Shown one piece after another: positions 1 to 9,161 of a DNA stretch of 64,000 nt. The position numbers were made by a program, and so were the translations under genes. Positions within the stretch are counted from its first letter, which is position 1. Each line of letters begins with the position of its first letter. The notes beneath the pieces were generated by a model. That model was given only the letters and a program-made list of their open reading frames with translations, was not told the DNA's origin and ran no database searches. The stretch is from Pseudobutyrivibrio ruminis (GTDB taxonomy: Bacteria; Bacillota; Clostridia; Lachnospirales; Lachnospiraceae): positions 1-64,000 of the forward strand of contig SVES01000006.1 in the NCBI GenBank assembly GCA_015057305.1. Reading direction: 5' to 3'.

Positions 1-13
1 TTTTGGAGGTTAT

Positions 14-1603
14 ATGGCACGTTCAGTTGAAGAAGAAATAAAGAGACGCCGTACTTTTGCAATTATTTCCCATCCCGATGCAGGTAAGACTACCCTTACA
101 GAAAAATTCCTTCTTTACGGAGGTCAGATTAATTTAGCTGGTTCAGTAAAGGGTAAAGCCACAGCAAGACATGCAGTATCAGATTGGATGGAAATCGAGA
201 AGGAGAGAGGTATCTCTGTCACTTCTTCTGTTTTACAGTTCGAGTATGATGGCTATTGCATAAATATCCTTGATACACCTGGACACCAGGACTTCTCTGA
301 GGATACATATAGAACACTTATGGCTGCCGATTCAGCAGTCATGGTAATTGATGCCTCAAAGGGTGTTGAGGCACAGACCAGAAAGCTTTTCAAGGTCTGC
401 GTTATGAGACATATTCCTATTTTCACATTTATCAACAAAATGGATCGTGATGCAAATGACACCTTTGAGCTATTAGATGATATCGAAAATGAACTGGGAA
501 TCGCTACAGTTCCTGTTAACTGGCCTATAGGTTCAGGTAAAGGCTTCAAGGGTGTTTACGATAGAAATGAGCGTACTGTCCGCATGTTCTCTGATACACA
601 AAAGGGTACAAAACAGGGCGAGGAGCGTATCCTTTCCATTGATGATCCAGCGCTTAAGGATGAAATCGGTGAGGAAAAATATGACCAGCTGCTGGAAGAA
701 CTTGAGCTTATCGATGGTGCTGGAGCAGAGTTTAATCAGGAGCTTGTTACTAAGGGAGAGCTTTCGCCTGTATTTTTTGGTTCGGCCCTTACAAACTTTG
801 GAGTAGAGACATTTCTTGAGCATTTCCTCAAGATGACATATAGCCCACTTCCTAGAAAGAGTGATGCTGGAGAAATAAGCCCATTTTCCGAGGATTTTTC
901 TGCATTCGTATTTAAGATACAGGCTAATATGAACAAAGCTCATAGAGATAGAGTTGCATTCCTTCGTGTTTGCTCAGGTACTTTTGATGCTACAAAGGAG
1001 TATTTGCATGTGCAGGGGGGCAGAAAGGCTAAGCTTTCAGCACCACAGCAGATGATGGCTGATGAGCGTAAAATCGTAGATAAGGCATATGCTGGTGATA
1101 TTATTGGTGTATTTGATCCAGGGCTATATAGTATTGGTGATACATTTACTTCAGCAAAGAAGCCTTTCAAATTTGAAGGTATTCCAACCTTCGCGCCTGA
1201 GCATTTTGCCAGAGTGCGCCAGATAGATACAATGAAACGTAAGCAATTTATGAAGGGCATTACTCAGATTGCCCAGGAGGGTGCTATTCAGATTTTCCAA
1301 GAGTTCAATACTGGTATGGAAGAAATAATTGTTGGCGTTGTTGGCGTTCTTCAGTTTGATGTATTAAAATATAGATTAAATAATGAATACAACGTTGAAA
1401 TCGCTCTTGAGAATCTTCCTTATGAGCATATTAGATGGATTGAAGGAGATTACGATTTAGATAAGATTTCAGGAACTTCTGACATGAAGAAAATTAAGGA
1501 TTTAAAGGATAGACCACTTCTTCTCTTTGTTAATTCATGGTCTGTCGGAATGGTTCTAGACAGAAATGAAGGACTTGTTTTATCTGAATTTGGTACAAAT
1601 TAA
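14..1603 (+). CDS. prfC: Peptide chain release factor 3 (RF3)
   Basis: Translational GTPase that recycles RF1/RF2 from the ribosome after peptide release; cytoplasmic. The G1 loop SHPDAGKTT lies at residues 19-27, followed by the G2 region (ERGIS), G3 DTPGHQDF and G4 NKMD, then the EF-G-like beta-barrel and the RF3 C-terminal domain. At 529 residues it has the length typical of the family. A GGAGG site sits just upstream of the ATG, so the whole gene is in the window although its promoter is not. The stop overlaps the next start (TAATG), suggesting translational coupling to the acyltransferase. The HPDAGKTT form and length separate it from EF-G and from the TetM-like protein at 57031. Confidence 0.96.
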   Translation: MARSVEEEIKRRRTFAIISHPDAGKTTLTEKFLLYGGQINLAGSVKGKATARHAVSDWMEIEKERGISVTSSVLQFEYDGYCINILDTPGHQDFSEDTYRTLMAADSAVMVIDASKGVEAQTRKLFKVCVMRHIPIFTFINKMDRDANDTFELLDDIENELGIATVPVNWPIGSGKGFKGVYDRNERTVRMFSDTQKGTKQGEERILSIDDPALKDEIGEEKYDQLLEELELIDGAGAEFNQELVTKGELSPVFFGSALTNFGVETFLEHFLKMTYSPLPRKSDAGEISPFSEDFSAFVFKIQANMNKAHRDRVAFLRVCSGTFDATKEYLHVQGGRKAKLSAPQQMMADERKIVDKAYAGDIIGVFDPGLYSIGDTFTSAKKPFKFEGIPTFAPEHFARVRQIDTMKRKQFMKGITQIAQEGAIQIFQEFNTGMEEIIVGVVGVLQFDVLKYRLNNEYNVEIALENLPYEHIRWIEGDYDLDKISGTSDMKKIKDLKDRPLLLFVNSWSVGMVLDRNEGLVLSEFGTN

Positions 1604-2670
1604 TGACTATAAACGAAGCTGCTATTGATAGAAAAAATAATTTGAATATCATCCGATTAATCGCAAGTCTCATGGTTGTGTATATGCATTCCTTTGCTAT
1701 ATGCATTGCAGATCAGTCAAAGGATGTGTTTTACACTCTAACAAACCATAAAGCACTTGCTGGTGGTATTGCCGTGTATATTTTTTTCATCATTAGTGGC
1801 TTTTTGATTTGTAGAAGCTTTGATAGAAGCAAAAATCTATTTAGCTATTTTAAAGCCAGGTTTCTGCGCATTTGGCCATTACTTTTTGTGGTTGTAATGG
1901 TAACAGCATTTATATTGGGGCCTATCATAACTCATTATCCTACCGAGGAATATTTTAATGGCGACATAACTGGGTTTTTGAGGAATATTTATTTTGATTC
2001 TTCAAATACGACTTTGCCAGGGGTTTACCCTGATCATTACAATCATAGCTTGAATGGTTCGCTTTGGACATTGATGTACGAGGTGCTTTGGTATGTTATT
2101 GTTGCAGTTTTAGCCCCTTTGTGGAAGCGGTTTAAGCCTACAGGACTTATATTATATATTGGCTTGACTATTACCTATCTGTTTTTTACATATTATGATG
2201 GAGCTTTTATAGTTTTTCTCCCTCATAGCTTTATTCTTAATTTCACAAGGCTTGGAATGTTTTTTGCTATGGGAATGTGCTATTACATTTACGGAAATAC
2301 CATAAAATTATCGGTTAAGCTGTTTTTTATGGCTGTGCTAGGTTTGATTTTAGGAATATTATTTGCAGATTTTATAGTTACCTTTAGTATTTTTGGTGCA
2401 TATATTATTTTTTATATTGCATTTCAAAAGAGATTTGTTGCAAATTGGTATGACAAAATAGGAGATTTATCCTATGGAATATATATTATGTCATTTCCAA
2501 TCCAACAGACATTGGTAGATTATTTAGGCAAGCCAACTGAGTACTATCATACAATGTCTATGAATCCCTATAAGAATATGCTGATTACAGTTTTGATTGT
2601 TGTTCCACTTGCGTGGATAAGCTGGCATTGTATCGAGAAGCCTTGTCTCAAATTAAAAGAAAAGGCTTGA
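1603..2670 (+). CDS. Acyltransferase 3 family membrane protein (OafA/YrhL type)
   Basis: Multi-pass membrane acyltransferase; the family O-acylates surface polysaccharides, peptidoglycan or lipids. The N-terminus carries the family pattern NIIRLIASLMVVYMHS with the conserved Arg and His, then GFLICRSF and about ten hydrophobic segments over 355 residues. There is no appended SGNH esterase domain, so this is the short form. It starts inside the prfC stop codon and ends just before a terminator, making a two-gene unit with prfC; the substrate cannot be inferred from this. The family assignment is firm and the specific role is unknown. Confidence 0.85.
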   Translation: MTINEAAIDRKNNLNIIRLIASLMVVYMHSFAICIADQSKDVFYTLTNHKALAGGIAVYIFFIISGFLICRSFDRSKNLFSYFKARFLRIWPLLFVVVMVTAFILGPIITHYPTEEYFNGDITGFLRNIYFDSSNTTLPGVYPDHYNHSLNGSLWTLMYEVLWYVIVAVLAPLWKRFKPTGLILYIGLTITYLFFTYYDGAFIVFLPHSFILNFTRLGMFFAMGMCYYIYGNTIKLSVKLFFMAVLGLILGILFADFIVTFSIFGAYIIFYIAFQKRFVANWYDKIGDLSYGIYIMSFPIQQTLVDYLGKPTEYYHTMSMNPYKNMLITVLIVVPLAWISWHCIEKPCLKLKEKA

Positions 2671-2699
2671 CTAGGTCTTTAATAGTGTGTATATTATTT

Positions 2700-2730
2700 G
2701 GCAGTGGCGTTCGCCACTGTCTTTTGTTTT
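2700..2730 (+). terminator. Intrinsic terminator after the acyltransferase gene
   Basis: A 9-bp stem (2700-2708 with 2713-2721, one G-U pair) with loop GTTC is followed by TTTTGTTTTTTG. It separates the prfC unit from recA. Confidence 0.85.
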
Positions 2731-2759
2731 TTGTTTTCATTTTTTTATCCCATTTACTG

Positions 2760-2788
2760 TTGACATTTTGGATTACATTATCTATTAT
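2760..2788 (+). promoter_or_regulatory. recA promoter
   Basis: TTGACA (2760-2765), a 17-bp spacer and TATTAT (2783-2788) form a near-consensus vegetative promoter. The predicted start point lies around 2795-2797, just upstream of the LexA-type box. Confidence 0.85.
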
Positions 2789-2801
2789 TAGAATATAAGA
2801 A

Positions 2802-2815
2802 CGAACAATTGTTCC
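2802..2815 (+). promoter_or_regulatory. LexA/DinR-type SOS box for recA
   Basis: CGAACAATTGTTCC matches the Gram-positive SOS box (CGAACRNRYGTTYC) at 13 of 14 positions. It lies immediately downstream of the predicted transcription start, where LexA binding would block transcription. recA itself follows 18 bp later, which supports the assignment. Confidence 0.85.
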
Positions 2816-2833
2816 GAACGGAGGTTTTATTAA

Positions 2834-3892
2834 ATGGCAAATGAAGATAAGCTAAAAGCATTGGATGCTGCAATCTCGCAGATTGAAAAACAATATGGAA
2901 AAGGCTCAGTTATGAAGCTTGGCGAAGGAGCTAATATTCAGGTTGAGACAGTTCCTACAGGTTCTATTAGTCTTGATATTGCCCTTGGACAGGGAGGATT
3001 CCCAAAGGGACGTATTATTGAAATATATGGTCCAGAATCATCTGGTAAGACAACACTTGCCCTTCATGCAGTGGCTGAGGTTCAGAAAGCAGGCGGTATA
3101 GCAGGTTTCATTGATGCGGAGCACGCACTTGATCCTAAATATGCCAAGGCAATTGGTGTGGATATTGACGATTTATATATATCACAGCCAGATAATGGAG
3201 AACAGGCACTAGAGATTACAGAGACAATGGTACGCTCAGGTGCCATGGATATTATCGTTGTGGATTCTGTAGCAGCCCTTGTTCCAAAGGCTGAAATAGA
3301 TGGAGATATGGGTGATTCTCACGTAGGCTTACATGCTCGTCTTATGTCACAGGCAATGAGAAAGCTTACAGGTATTGTTTCTAAGACAAATTGCGTAGTT
3401 ATCTTTATAAATCAGCTTCGTGAAAAAGTTGGTGTTATGTTTGGAAATCCTGAGACTACAACAGGTGGTCGTGCCCTTAAGTTCTATGCATCAGTTCGTA
3501 TAGATGTACGTAGAATTGAGGCTCTCAAGCAAAATGGTGAAGTTATTGGAAACAGAACCCGCGCAAAGATTGTTAAAAACAAGGTGGCACCTCCATTCAG
3601 AGAAGCTGAGTTTGATATCATGTTTGGCGAAGGAATTTCTCGTGAGGGAGATATTTTAGATGTTGCTACAAATCTTGATATTATTCAAAAGTCAGGTGCT
3701 TGGTATGCTTATCTTGGCGAGAAAATCGGCCAGGGACGAGAGAATGCCAAGGTATATCTCAAGCAGAATCCAGATGTATGCGAAGAAATAGCAGATGCAA
3801 TCAGAGCACATTACGCTGATTCAGAAGAGTCTGAGGTAGGACTTGTTGGTGGTGATAAAAAAGAAGATATTCCAACTGAGGTTATAGAATAA
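2834..3892 (+). CDS. recA: Recombinase RecA
   Basis: DNA-dependent ATPase that forms the strand-exchange filament in homologous recombination and triggers LexA self-cleavage. Walker [10 protein letters not shown] lies near residues 66-74, Walker B is in [12 protein letters not shown], and the L2-type segment [13 protein letters not shown] is present. The length of 352 residues is normal and the C-terminus is acidic as usual. The GGAGG site at 2820-2824 fits the ATG. A consensus promoter and an SOS box lie upstream, and recX follows after 3 bp. Confidence 0.98.
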   Translation: MANEDKLKALDAAISQIEKQYGKGSVMKLGEGANIQVETVPTGSISLDIALGQGGFPKGRIIEIYGPESSGKTTLALHAVAEVQKAGGIAGFIDAEHALDPKYAKAIGVDIDDLYISQPDNGEQALEITETMVRSGAMDIIVVDSVAALVPKAEIDGDMGDSHVGLHARLMSQAMRKLTGIVSKTNCVVIFINQLREKVGVMFGNPETTTGGRALKFYASVRIDVRRIEALKQNGEVIGNRTRAKIVKNKVAPPFREAEFDIMFGEGISREGDILDVATNLDIIQKSGAWYAYLGEKIGQGRENAKVYLKQNPDVCEEIADAIRAHYADSEESEVGLVGGDKKEDIPTEVIE

Positions 3893-3895
3893 TAT

Positions 3896-4489
3896 ATGGA
3901 AGTATTATCTCTTGTAAAACTTTCAAAGGGAAGAGCAAAAATCTGTCTCGCTGGCGGGACAGATTTTGTTCTATATAAAAAAGAATACGAAAGCTATGGA
4001 ATAGAAGAAGGCGCTGAACTTTCTGAGGTATCTTATCAGCAAATAATTACTGAAATATTGATTCCAAGATGTAAAAAAAGAGCATTGCATCTTTTAGAAA
4101 AGCAGGATAGATCTGAAAAAAATCTTAGAGCTAAGCTAAAAGAAGGGGGATACCCAGATAATGTTATTGATGTTGCCATAGATTATATAAATGATTATGG
4201 CTATATTGATGACGCAAGAATGGCAGCCAGTCATATTAGGTTTTATCAGGAATCTAGAAGTAAGCAGCGATTAAAACAGGATTTATTGGCCAAGGGAATT
4301 TCATCAGAGGTTATTGAACAAGTAATGGAAGAAGAATATTCAGCTGATGAGAGTGAATTAATCGAAGCATTGCTTATAAAAAAGCATTATGACAAAGAAA
4401 ATGCTGATTATGAGAGCCGTGCAAAAATGTACAGATTTTTGGCATCACGAGGCTTCTCATCGGATAGTATAAATAGAGTATTAAAATAG
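3896..4489 (+). CDS. recX: Regulatory protein RecX
   Basis: RecX binds RecA filaments and limits their activity. The protein has the expected run of three-helix repeats, with the conserved pattern CKKRALHLLEKQDRSEKNLR, a second DYGYIDDARMA block and a final RAKMYRFLASRGF block, in 197 residues. It begins only 3 bp after the recA stop without a clear ribosome site of its own, so it is probably translationally coupled to recA and shares its SOS control. Synteny and motif pattern agree. Confidence 0.9.
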   Translation: MEVLSLVKLSKGRAKICLAGGTDFVLYKKEYESYGIEEGAELSEVSYQQIITEILIPRCKKRALHLLEKQDRSEKNLRAKLKEGGYPDNVIDVAIDYINDYGYIDDARMAASHIRFYQESRSKQRLKQDLLAKGISSEVIEQVMEEEYSADESELIEALLIKKHYDKENADYESRAKMYRFLASRGFSSDSINRVLK

Positions 4490-4522
4490 ACATTACATAT
4501 ACTATATATGGTATACACAGTC

Positions 4523-4608
4523 TTGACAGAAGCTATTCATAAAGTTAAACTAATTATGTTGATGATTATAAAAGAGAGCATATTATTTTTTTGTGAGTTT
4601 GTTATAAT
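4523..4608 (+). promoter_or_regulatory. Two candidate promoters ahead of rny
   Basis: The upstream candidate is TTGACA (4523-4528), 17 bp, TAAACT (4546-4551). The downstream candidate is an extended -10, TGTTATAAT (4600-4608), without a good -35. Both point into rny and no terminator lies between them and the gene. Which is used cannot be decided from sequence alone. Confidence 0.6.
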
Positions 4609-4670
4609 TTCACAAGAATTAAAGCTTTTATTTTATATTCCAATTAGAAATTAAATAAGGAGGTGCTCCT

Positions 4671-6224
4671 GTGAACGTAGCAGTAACGATTATTGTTGCA
4701 GTTGTCGTTGCGCTAGTTGCAGTTGTTGTCACCCTTGCTGTTTCTAATAAAATCCATGAGACTCAGGGCAAGAATAAAGTTGATTCTGCCGAAGCAAAGG
4801 CTCGTGAGATTATAGATGAAGCAGTTAAGAACGCGGAAGCAAAAAAGAGAGAGGCAATGCTTGAGGCTAAGGAAGATGCCATGAGGCAGAAAAACGATCT
4901 CGATAAAGAAATCCGTGAGCGCCGAGCAGAGATTCAAAGAAGTGAGCATAGATTATCACAAAAGGAAGATAACCTTGATAAAAAGCTCGAAGCAGTAGAA
5001 AAAAGAGAATCTGAATTTGCTCGACAGGAACAACAGCTTAACAAGCAGCGTGAGGAAGTTGCAAAGCTTAATCAGCAGCGTGTGCAGGAACTAGAAAGAA
5101 TCTCTGGACTTACCTCCGAACAAGCAAAAGAACAACTTTTAAAATCTGTAGAAGAAGACGTCAAATTAGACACAGCGAAACTTATTAAAGAGAGCTTAGC
5201 TCAAGCAAAGGATGAGGCTGACAAAAAGGCACGAGAAATAGTTGTTAGTGCCATTCAAAAGTGTTCAGCTGATCATGTAGCCGAAACTACAATATCAGTA
5301 GTTCAGCTTCCTAATGATGAGATGAAGGGACGTATCATTGGTAGAGAGGGACGTAATATTCGTACACTTGAGACAATGACTGGTGTAGAACTTATTATTG
5401 ATGATACTCCAGAGGCAGTTATTCTATCTGCATTCGATCCAGTAAGACGTGAAATTGCACGTATTGCATTGGAAAAGCTTATTGTAGATGGACGTATTCA
5501 TCCTGCTAGAATCGAAGAGACAGTAGAAAAGGCTAAGAAAGAAGTAGAACAGCAAATCAGAGAGGAAGGCGATGCAGCTGCTCTTGAGGTTGGTGTACAG
5601 GGAATCCATCCTGAGCTACTTAGACTCTTAGGTAAGATGAAGTTTAGAACTAGTTATGGACAAAATGTTTTAAAGCATTCCATTGAGGTTGCTCAGCTTT
5701 CAGGATTACTTGCTGCAGAGCTTGGACTTGATGTTAGAGTTGCGAAGCGTGCAGGTTTGTTGCACGACATTGGAAAGGCAGTAGATAGAGAGCAAGAGGG
5801 TACTCATGTACAGCTCGGTGCTGATCTTTGCCGAAAGTACAAAGAGTCTCAAACAGTTATCAATGCTGTAGAGGCACATCATGGCGATGTAGAGCCAGAA
5901 ACTCTTATAGCTTGTATTGTGCAGGCTGCTGATACTATTAGTGCAGCTAGACCAGGTGCAAGACGTGAGGCTATGGAGACATACACAAACAGATTAAAAG
6001 AACTTGAAGAAATTTCAAACAGCTTTAAGGGTGTTGAAAAATCTTTTGCTATTCAAGCAGGTAGAGAGATTCGAATCATGGTGGTTCCTGAGCAGGTTTC
6101 AGATGCCGATATGGTCATCATGGCTAGGGATATTTCAAAGCAGATTGAGTCACAGCTAGAATATCCTGGACAGATTAAGGTTAATGTAATTCGTGAATCG
6201 CGAGTTACGGATTATGCAAAGTAA
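4671..6224 (+). CDS. rny: Ribonuclease Y
   Basis: Membrane-anchored endoribonuclease that initiates bulk mRNA decay in Firmicutes. It shows, in order, one N-terminal membrane helix (about residues 2-24), a long Glu/Lys/Gln-rich coiled coil (about 35-170), a KH RNA-binding domain with [12 protein letters not shown] (about 220), and an HD domain with [10 protein letters not shown] (about 363-372) and its second-sphere EAHHGD. The length of 517 residues is normal. The start is GTG at 4671, fixed by the strong AGGAGGTG at 4658-4665. A terminator follows directly, so the gene appears monocistronic. Confidence 0.97.
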   Translation: MNVAVTIIVAVVVALVAVVVTLAVSNKIHETQGKNKVDSAEAKAREIIDEAVKNAEAKKREAMLEAKEDAMRQKNDLDKEIRERRAEIQRSEHRLSQKEDNLDKKLEAVEKRESEFARQEQQLNKQREEVAKLNQQRVQELERISGLTSEQAKEQLLKSVEEDVKLDTAKLIKESLAQAKDEADKKAREIVVSAIQKCSADHVAETTISVVQLPNDEMKGRIIGREGRNIRTLETMTGVELIIDDTPEAVILSAFDPVRREIARIALEKLIVDGRIHPARIEETVEKAKKEVEQQIREEGDAAALEVGVQGIHPELLRLLGKMKFRTSYGQNVLKHSIEVAQLSGLLAAELGLDVRVAKRAGLLHDIGKAVDREQEGTHVQLGADLCRKYKESQTVINAVEAHHGDVEPETLIACIVQAADTISAARPGARREAMETYTNRLKELEEISNSFKGVEKSFAIQAGREIRIMVVPEQVSDADMVIMARDISKQIESQLEYPGQIKVNVIRESRVTDYAK

Positions 6225-6232
6225 ATATTTAT

Positions 6233-6260
6233 AGCGGCTGGGTTTCCAGCCGCTTTTTTT
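6233..6260 (+). terminator. Intrinsic terminator of rny
   Basis: AGCGGCTGG (6233-6241) pairs perfectly with CCAGCCGCT (6246-6254) around loop GTTT and runs into seven Ts. Confidence 0.93.
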
Positions 6261-6276
6261 GAAGAAGGAAGAGAGT

Positions 6277-6813
6277 ATGAAAAAAATAGAAAGAATAAAA
6301 AGGGAATTAATACATAAAGGACCTATACTGGATATATACGAAGATACAGTAAAGCTGCCAAATGGAAAAGAAGAAAAATGGGATTTTGTTAGTCACAGAA
6401 TGGGAGCAGCTTGTGTTCTTGCAGTTCGCCCTGATGGAAAAATAATAATGGTTCGCCAATATAGAAATGCCCTTGATAGGTTTACTCTAGAGGTTCCTGC
6501 TGGTAAGCGAGATTCTATTGACGAAGATACAAGTATATGCGCTGCCAGAGAGCTAGAAGAGGAAACAGGCTATAGAGCAGGAAAGCTGGAAAAGCTATTA
6601 TCTTTGAAATCAACGGTGGCATTTTGTGATGAATTTATAGATGTTTACCTTGCTACTGATTTGATAGAGCTTGGTGAGCAAAAGCTAGACGAAGCGGAGG
6701 ATATCGATATTGAGGCTTATGATTTAAAGGAGCTTATGGATATGTGTTATACAGGAAAGCTTCAGGATGCTAAGACAGTTGCCGCAATTATGGCATTTGC
6801 TGCTAGAAAGTAA
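6277..6813 (+). CDS. NUDIX hydrolase, ADP-ribose pyrophosphatase type
   Basis: Probably hydrolyses ADP-ribose or related nucleoside diphosphate sugars to AMP plus a phosphosugar. The Nudix box starts near Gly76 (AGKRDSIDED) and continues AARELEEETGY; the N-terminal segment GPILDIYEDTVKLPNG and VRQYRNAL are typical of the NudF-like branch. The gap between the Gly and first Glu of the box is one residue longer than the GX5E consensus. A TTG at 6259 in the same frame lies in the T-run of the preceding terminator, so the ATG at 6277 with GGAAGAG ahead of it is the real start, giving 178 residues. Confidence 0.88.
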   Translation: MKKIERIKRELIHKGPILDIYEDTVKLPNGKEEKWDFVSHRMGAACVLAVRPDGKIIMVRQYRNALDRFTLEVPAGKRDSIDEDTSICAARELEEETGYRAGKLEKLLSLKSTVAFCDEFIDVYLATDLIELGEQKLDEAEDIDIEAYDLKELMDMCYTGKLQDAKTVAAIMAFAARK

Positions 6814-6867
6814 GATAATATTTGTTATTGAAAATATAATTTAATTATAGTAGTATCTATTAAGACA

Positions 6868-6920
6868 ATGGTGTCAAAATAGAGTCCCTTGAGGGGGATT
6901 CTATTTTGGCACCATTTTTT
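6868..6920 (+). terminator. Long intrinsic terminator after the NUDIX gene
   Basis: A nearly perfect hairpin has arms 6868-6888 and 6895-6915, with the outer ATGGTG/CACCAT and inner CAAAATAG/CTATTTTG helices, and runs directly into a T-tract at 6915-6920. It is unusually long for a terminator. Confidence 0.88.
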
Positions 6921-6997
6921 CATGTGCTGATTTGCTTGCCCACTTTAGGACATGGAAATGGCGTATACCTATTTGCTTGCCCACTTAGGTATACGCC
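6921..6997. repeat. Tandem hairpins carrying the same 16-nt loop
   Basis: The sequence ATTTGCTTGCCCACTT occurs twice, at 6930-6945 and 6971-6986. The second copy is the loop of a perfect 11-bp stem (GGCGTATACCT 6960-6970 with AGGTATACGCC 6987-6997). The first copy sits between imperfect arms (6912-6925 with 6950-6961). On the minus strand these hairpins lie immediately beyond the aroF stop, so they would form the 3' end of the aroE-aroF transcript. Neither has a T-run on that strand; on the plus strand the second is followed by seven Ts. Confidence 0.7.
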
Positions 6998-7004
6998 AGT
7001 TTTT

Positions 7005-8036
7005 TTAATTTCTTTCTGCTATTGTGTAAAGAAGATGACGAGTATCTTCCCATCCGAGACATGGGTCTGTTATAGACTGACCATAAGTCTGGTGGTCGGA
7101 GATAGGTTGGCAGCCTTCAATCAAATAGCTTTCAATCATTACACCCTTTACAAGCTTTTTTATATCATCAGAGTGATTTCGATTATGCATTACCTCTTTG
7201 ACTATTCTAATTTGTTCCTTGAACTGTTTGTTTGAGTTTGAGTGATTAGCATCAATTATGCAGGCAGGATTTATCAAATCCATTTCCTCGTACATATTGT
7301 GAAGTCGTATTAAATCCTCATAGTGGTAGTTTTGGGTGCTATTACCATGCTTAGAAACAGCACCTCTTAAAATTGTGTGGGCTAAAGGATTACCAGTAGT
7401 TTTTACTTCATAACCAGAAAATGTAAAATGATGTGGATGCTGGGCAGCGTAAACGGAATTAAGCATAACAGAAAAATCACCAGAGGTAGGATTTTTCATA
7501 CCTGAAGCTACATCAAAGCCTGATACTGTAAGACGGTGATGTTGGTCCTCCACTGAACGAGCACCTATTGCAACATATGAAAGTAAATCATCAACGTAGC
7601 CCCAGTTTTCTGGATAGAGCATTTCGTCAGCAGCAGTAAGCTCTGATTCAGTCATGGCCCGAATATGCATTTTTCGCATTGCGATAAGTCCGGCCACCAT
7701 ATCGGGAGCCTCGTTAGGATCTGGCTGTGAGGCTATTCCTTTATAGCCGCTGCCTGTTGTTCGAGGCTTGTTAGTATATATTCTAGGAACTACCAGCACC
7801 TTGTCTTTTATGTCTTCTGCAACTCTAGAAAGCTTTTCAATATATTCACAGACAGCATCCTCATTATCAGCAGAACATGGTCCTATAATACAAAGAAATC
7901 TATCGTCCTTTCCTGTAATTATATCAGCAACCTCTTTATCTCTCTGTTGCTTAATTTTAGCAATGTTTTCAGGAACAGGAAGCATTTCCTTTATCTCCTG
8001 TGGAGTAGGCATTTTTTTTAGATATTCAAAGCTCAT
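7005..8036 (-). CDS. aroF: 3-deoxy-7-phosphoheptulonate (DAHP) synthase, AroFGH type
   Basis: Condenses phosphoenolpyruvate with erythrose 4-phosphate, the first step of the shikimate pathway. The class I alpha pattern is complete: IIGPCSADN (near residues 49-57), PRIYTNKPRTTGSGYKG, GARSVEDQHHR, the KNPTSGD block, IIDANHSNSNK and GVMIESYLIEG. The 343 residues match the E. coli-type enzyme; choosing among aroF, aroG and aroH by name is arbitrary. A GAGG site lies ahead of the ATG, and the gene starts 21 bp after aroE on the same strand, so the two are co-transcribed. Confidence 0.93.
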   Translation of the reverse strand: MSFEYLKKMPTPQEIKEMLPVPENIAKIKQQRDKEVADIITGKDDRFLCIIGPCSADNEDAVCEYIEKLSRVAEDIKDKVLVVPRIYTNKPRTTGSGYKGIASQPDPNEAPDMVAGLIAMRKMHIRAMTESELTAADEMLYPENWGYVDDLLSYVAIGARSVEDQHHRLTVSGFDVASGMKNPTSGDFSVMLNSVYAAQHPHHFTFSGYEVKTTGNPLAHTILRGAVSKHGNSTQNYHYEDLIRLHNMYEEMDLINPACIIDANHSNSNKQFKEQIRIVKEVMHNRNHSDDIKKLVKGVMIESYLIEGCQPISDHQTYGQSITDPCLGWEDTRHLLYTIAERN

Positions 8037-8057
8037 TATTTATCCTCATTTCTATTT

Positions 8058-8912
8058 TTATGTGAAACATTTATTTTTGACTAATTCAATAGGCATTTCT
8101 TTGCCTGTCCATATTTTGAAGGCAGCAGCACCTTGATATAGTAGCATATATTTGCCGTTCATGGTTTTACAGCCCTTTTCTTTTGCATCTCTTAATAATC
8201 TTGTCTCAGGTGGATGATATATTACATCACAGACAGTAAGATTTTCTCTTAGAAAATCCTTAGGAACAAGTGAGGTGTCATCATCCCCCATACCTACATT
8301 TGTACCGTTTACCAGTATATCACTTTCATCGAGACAAAATTCCATGATATCCAAATCATTAATATCATAAACAAAAACATCGCAGTTTGTTGATTTTGTA
8401 AGTCTGTCAGCGTAATCAACTGTAGAGGAGAAGGTATCATTTTTTCGCTTTAGAATGTTGATTTTGTCAACACCATCGATGGCCGCCTGTGTTATTATAG
8501 AGGTAGCGGCGCCGCCAGCCCCTAAGACTGTCATTGTAGTACCTTCATATGAAATGCCAGTATCCTTCATTGATTCTAAAAAACCAATACCATCAGTTGT
8601 ATAACCAGTTAATCGACCGTTTTCAAAAGAACAGGTGTTAACTGAGTTAGATAGCTTCGCGGCTTGATCTATTTCATCCAGCAAAGGAATGATAGCTGTT
8701 TTTAGAGGCATGGTTAGATTAAAGCCTCGGCAATTGATTAATTTTAGCACCTCAACGACCTTAGCCAAATTATCCTTATTAACATCAAATGCCATATATG
8801 AATAATCTAGGTTTAAGGCATCAAAGGCGGTATTGTGCATAGCAGGGGAAATACTATGAGAAACAGGGCTTCCTAATAAACACATTAGCCCTGTGGAGCC
8901 TGTAGGATTCAT
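8058..8912 (-). CDS. aroE: Shikimate dehydrogenase
   Basis: NADP(H)-dependent reduction of 3-dehydroshikimate to shikimate. The N-terminal substrate domain has SHSISPAMHN and NLTMPLK; the Rossmann part has VLGAGGAATSI, then NGTNVGM, and the C-terminus has the usual NGKYMLLYQGA. An in-frame start 60 bp upstream exists, but GGAG at 8921-8924 sits correctly only for the ATG at 8912, giving 284 residues, the usual length. It is the first gene of an aroE-aroF unit read on the minus strand. Confidence 0.94.
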   Translation of the reverse strand: MNPTGSTGLMCLLGSPVSHSISPAMHNTAFDALNLDYSYMAFDVNKDNLAKVVEVLKLINCRGFNLTMPLKTAIIPLLDEIDQAAKLSNSVNTCSFENGRLTGYTTDGIGFLESMKDTGISYEGTTMTVLGAGGAATSIITQAAIDGVDKINILKRKNDTFSSTVDYADRLTKSTNCDVFVYDINDLDIMEFCLDESDILVNGTNVGMGDDDTSLVPKDFLRENLTVCDVIYHPPETRLLRDAKEKGCKTMNGKYMLLYQGAAAFKIWTGKEMPIELVKNKCFT

Positions 8913-8943
8913 ACAAACACCTCCATAACAATAAATTGAAATA

Positions 8944-8972
8944 ATTTTAGAATACTTTAGTCCTTTTATCAA
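8944..8972 (-). promoter_or_regulatory. Promoter of the aroE-aroF unit
   Basis: On the minus strand, TTGATA (8972-8967), 17 bp, TAAAAT (8949-8944) lies about 32 bp upstream of the aroE start. It is divergent from the tRNA-Arg promoter. Confidence 0.75.
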
Positions 8973-9006
8973 CTAAAGTTTGAAGAAAAGACAGTTTTTT
9001 TAATAT

Positions 9007-9035
9007 TTGATGTGTATTGTAACTTGTGTTACAAT
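9007..9035 (+). promoter_or_regulatory. Promoter of tRNA-Arg with an overlapping palindrome
   Basis: TTGATG (9007-9012), 17 bp, TACAAT (9030-9035) lies 20 bp before the tRNA. A perfect inverted repeat TTGTAAC-N4-GTTACAA (9017-9034) covers the spacer and most of the -10, a position where a bound repressor would block the polymerase. The palindrome has a 7-4-7 layout but does not match a regulator consensus I can name. Confidence 0.7.
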
Positions 9036-9054
9036 AATTCAGCAATTAATTTAG

Positions 9055-9128
9055 GTAGGCGTAGCGTAGCTGGATAACGCATCGGACTCCGACTCCGAAG
9101 ACCGCCGGTTCGAATCCGGCCGTCTACA
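9055..9128 (+). tRNA. tRNA-Arg (anticodon CCG)
   Basis: All four arms fold: acceptor 9055-9061 with 9121-9127 (one G-U), D arm GCGT/ACGC, anticodon stem TCGGA/TCCGA with loop CTCCGAC (anticodon CCG at 9089-9091), and T arm GCCGG/CCGGC with loop TTCGAAT. The discriminator base is A9128 and CCA is not encoded. It decodes CGG, a rare Arg codon in such AT-rich genomes. The membrane SH3 gene lies 33 bp downstream and may be co-transcribed. Confidence 0.96.
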
Positions 9129-9161
9129 GTTGCTAGTGCGCTTTTAATATTGGGAGGACTC

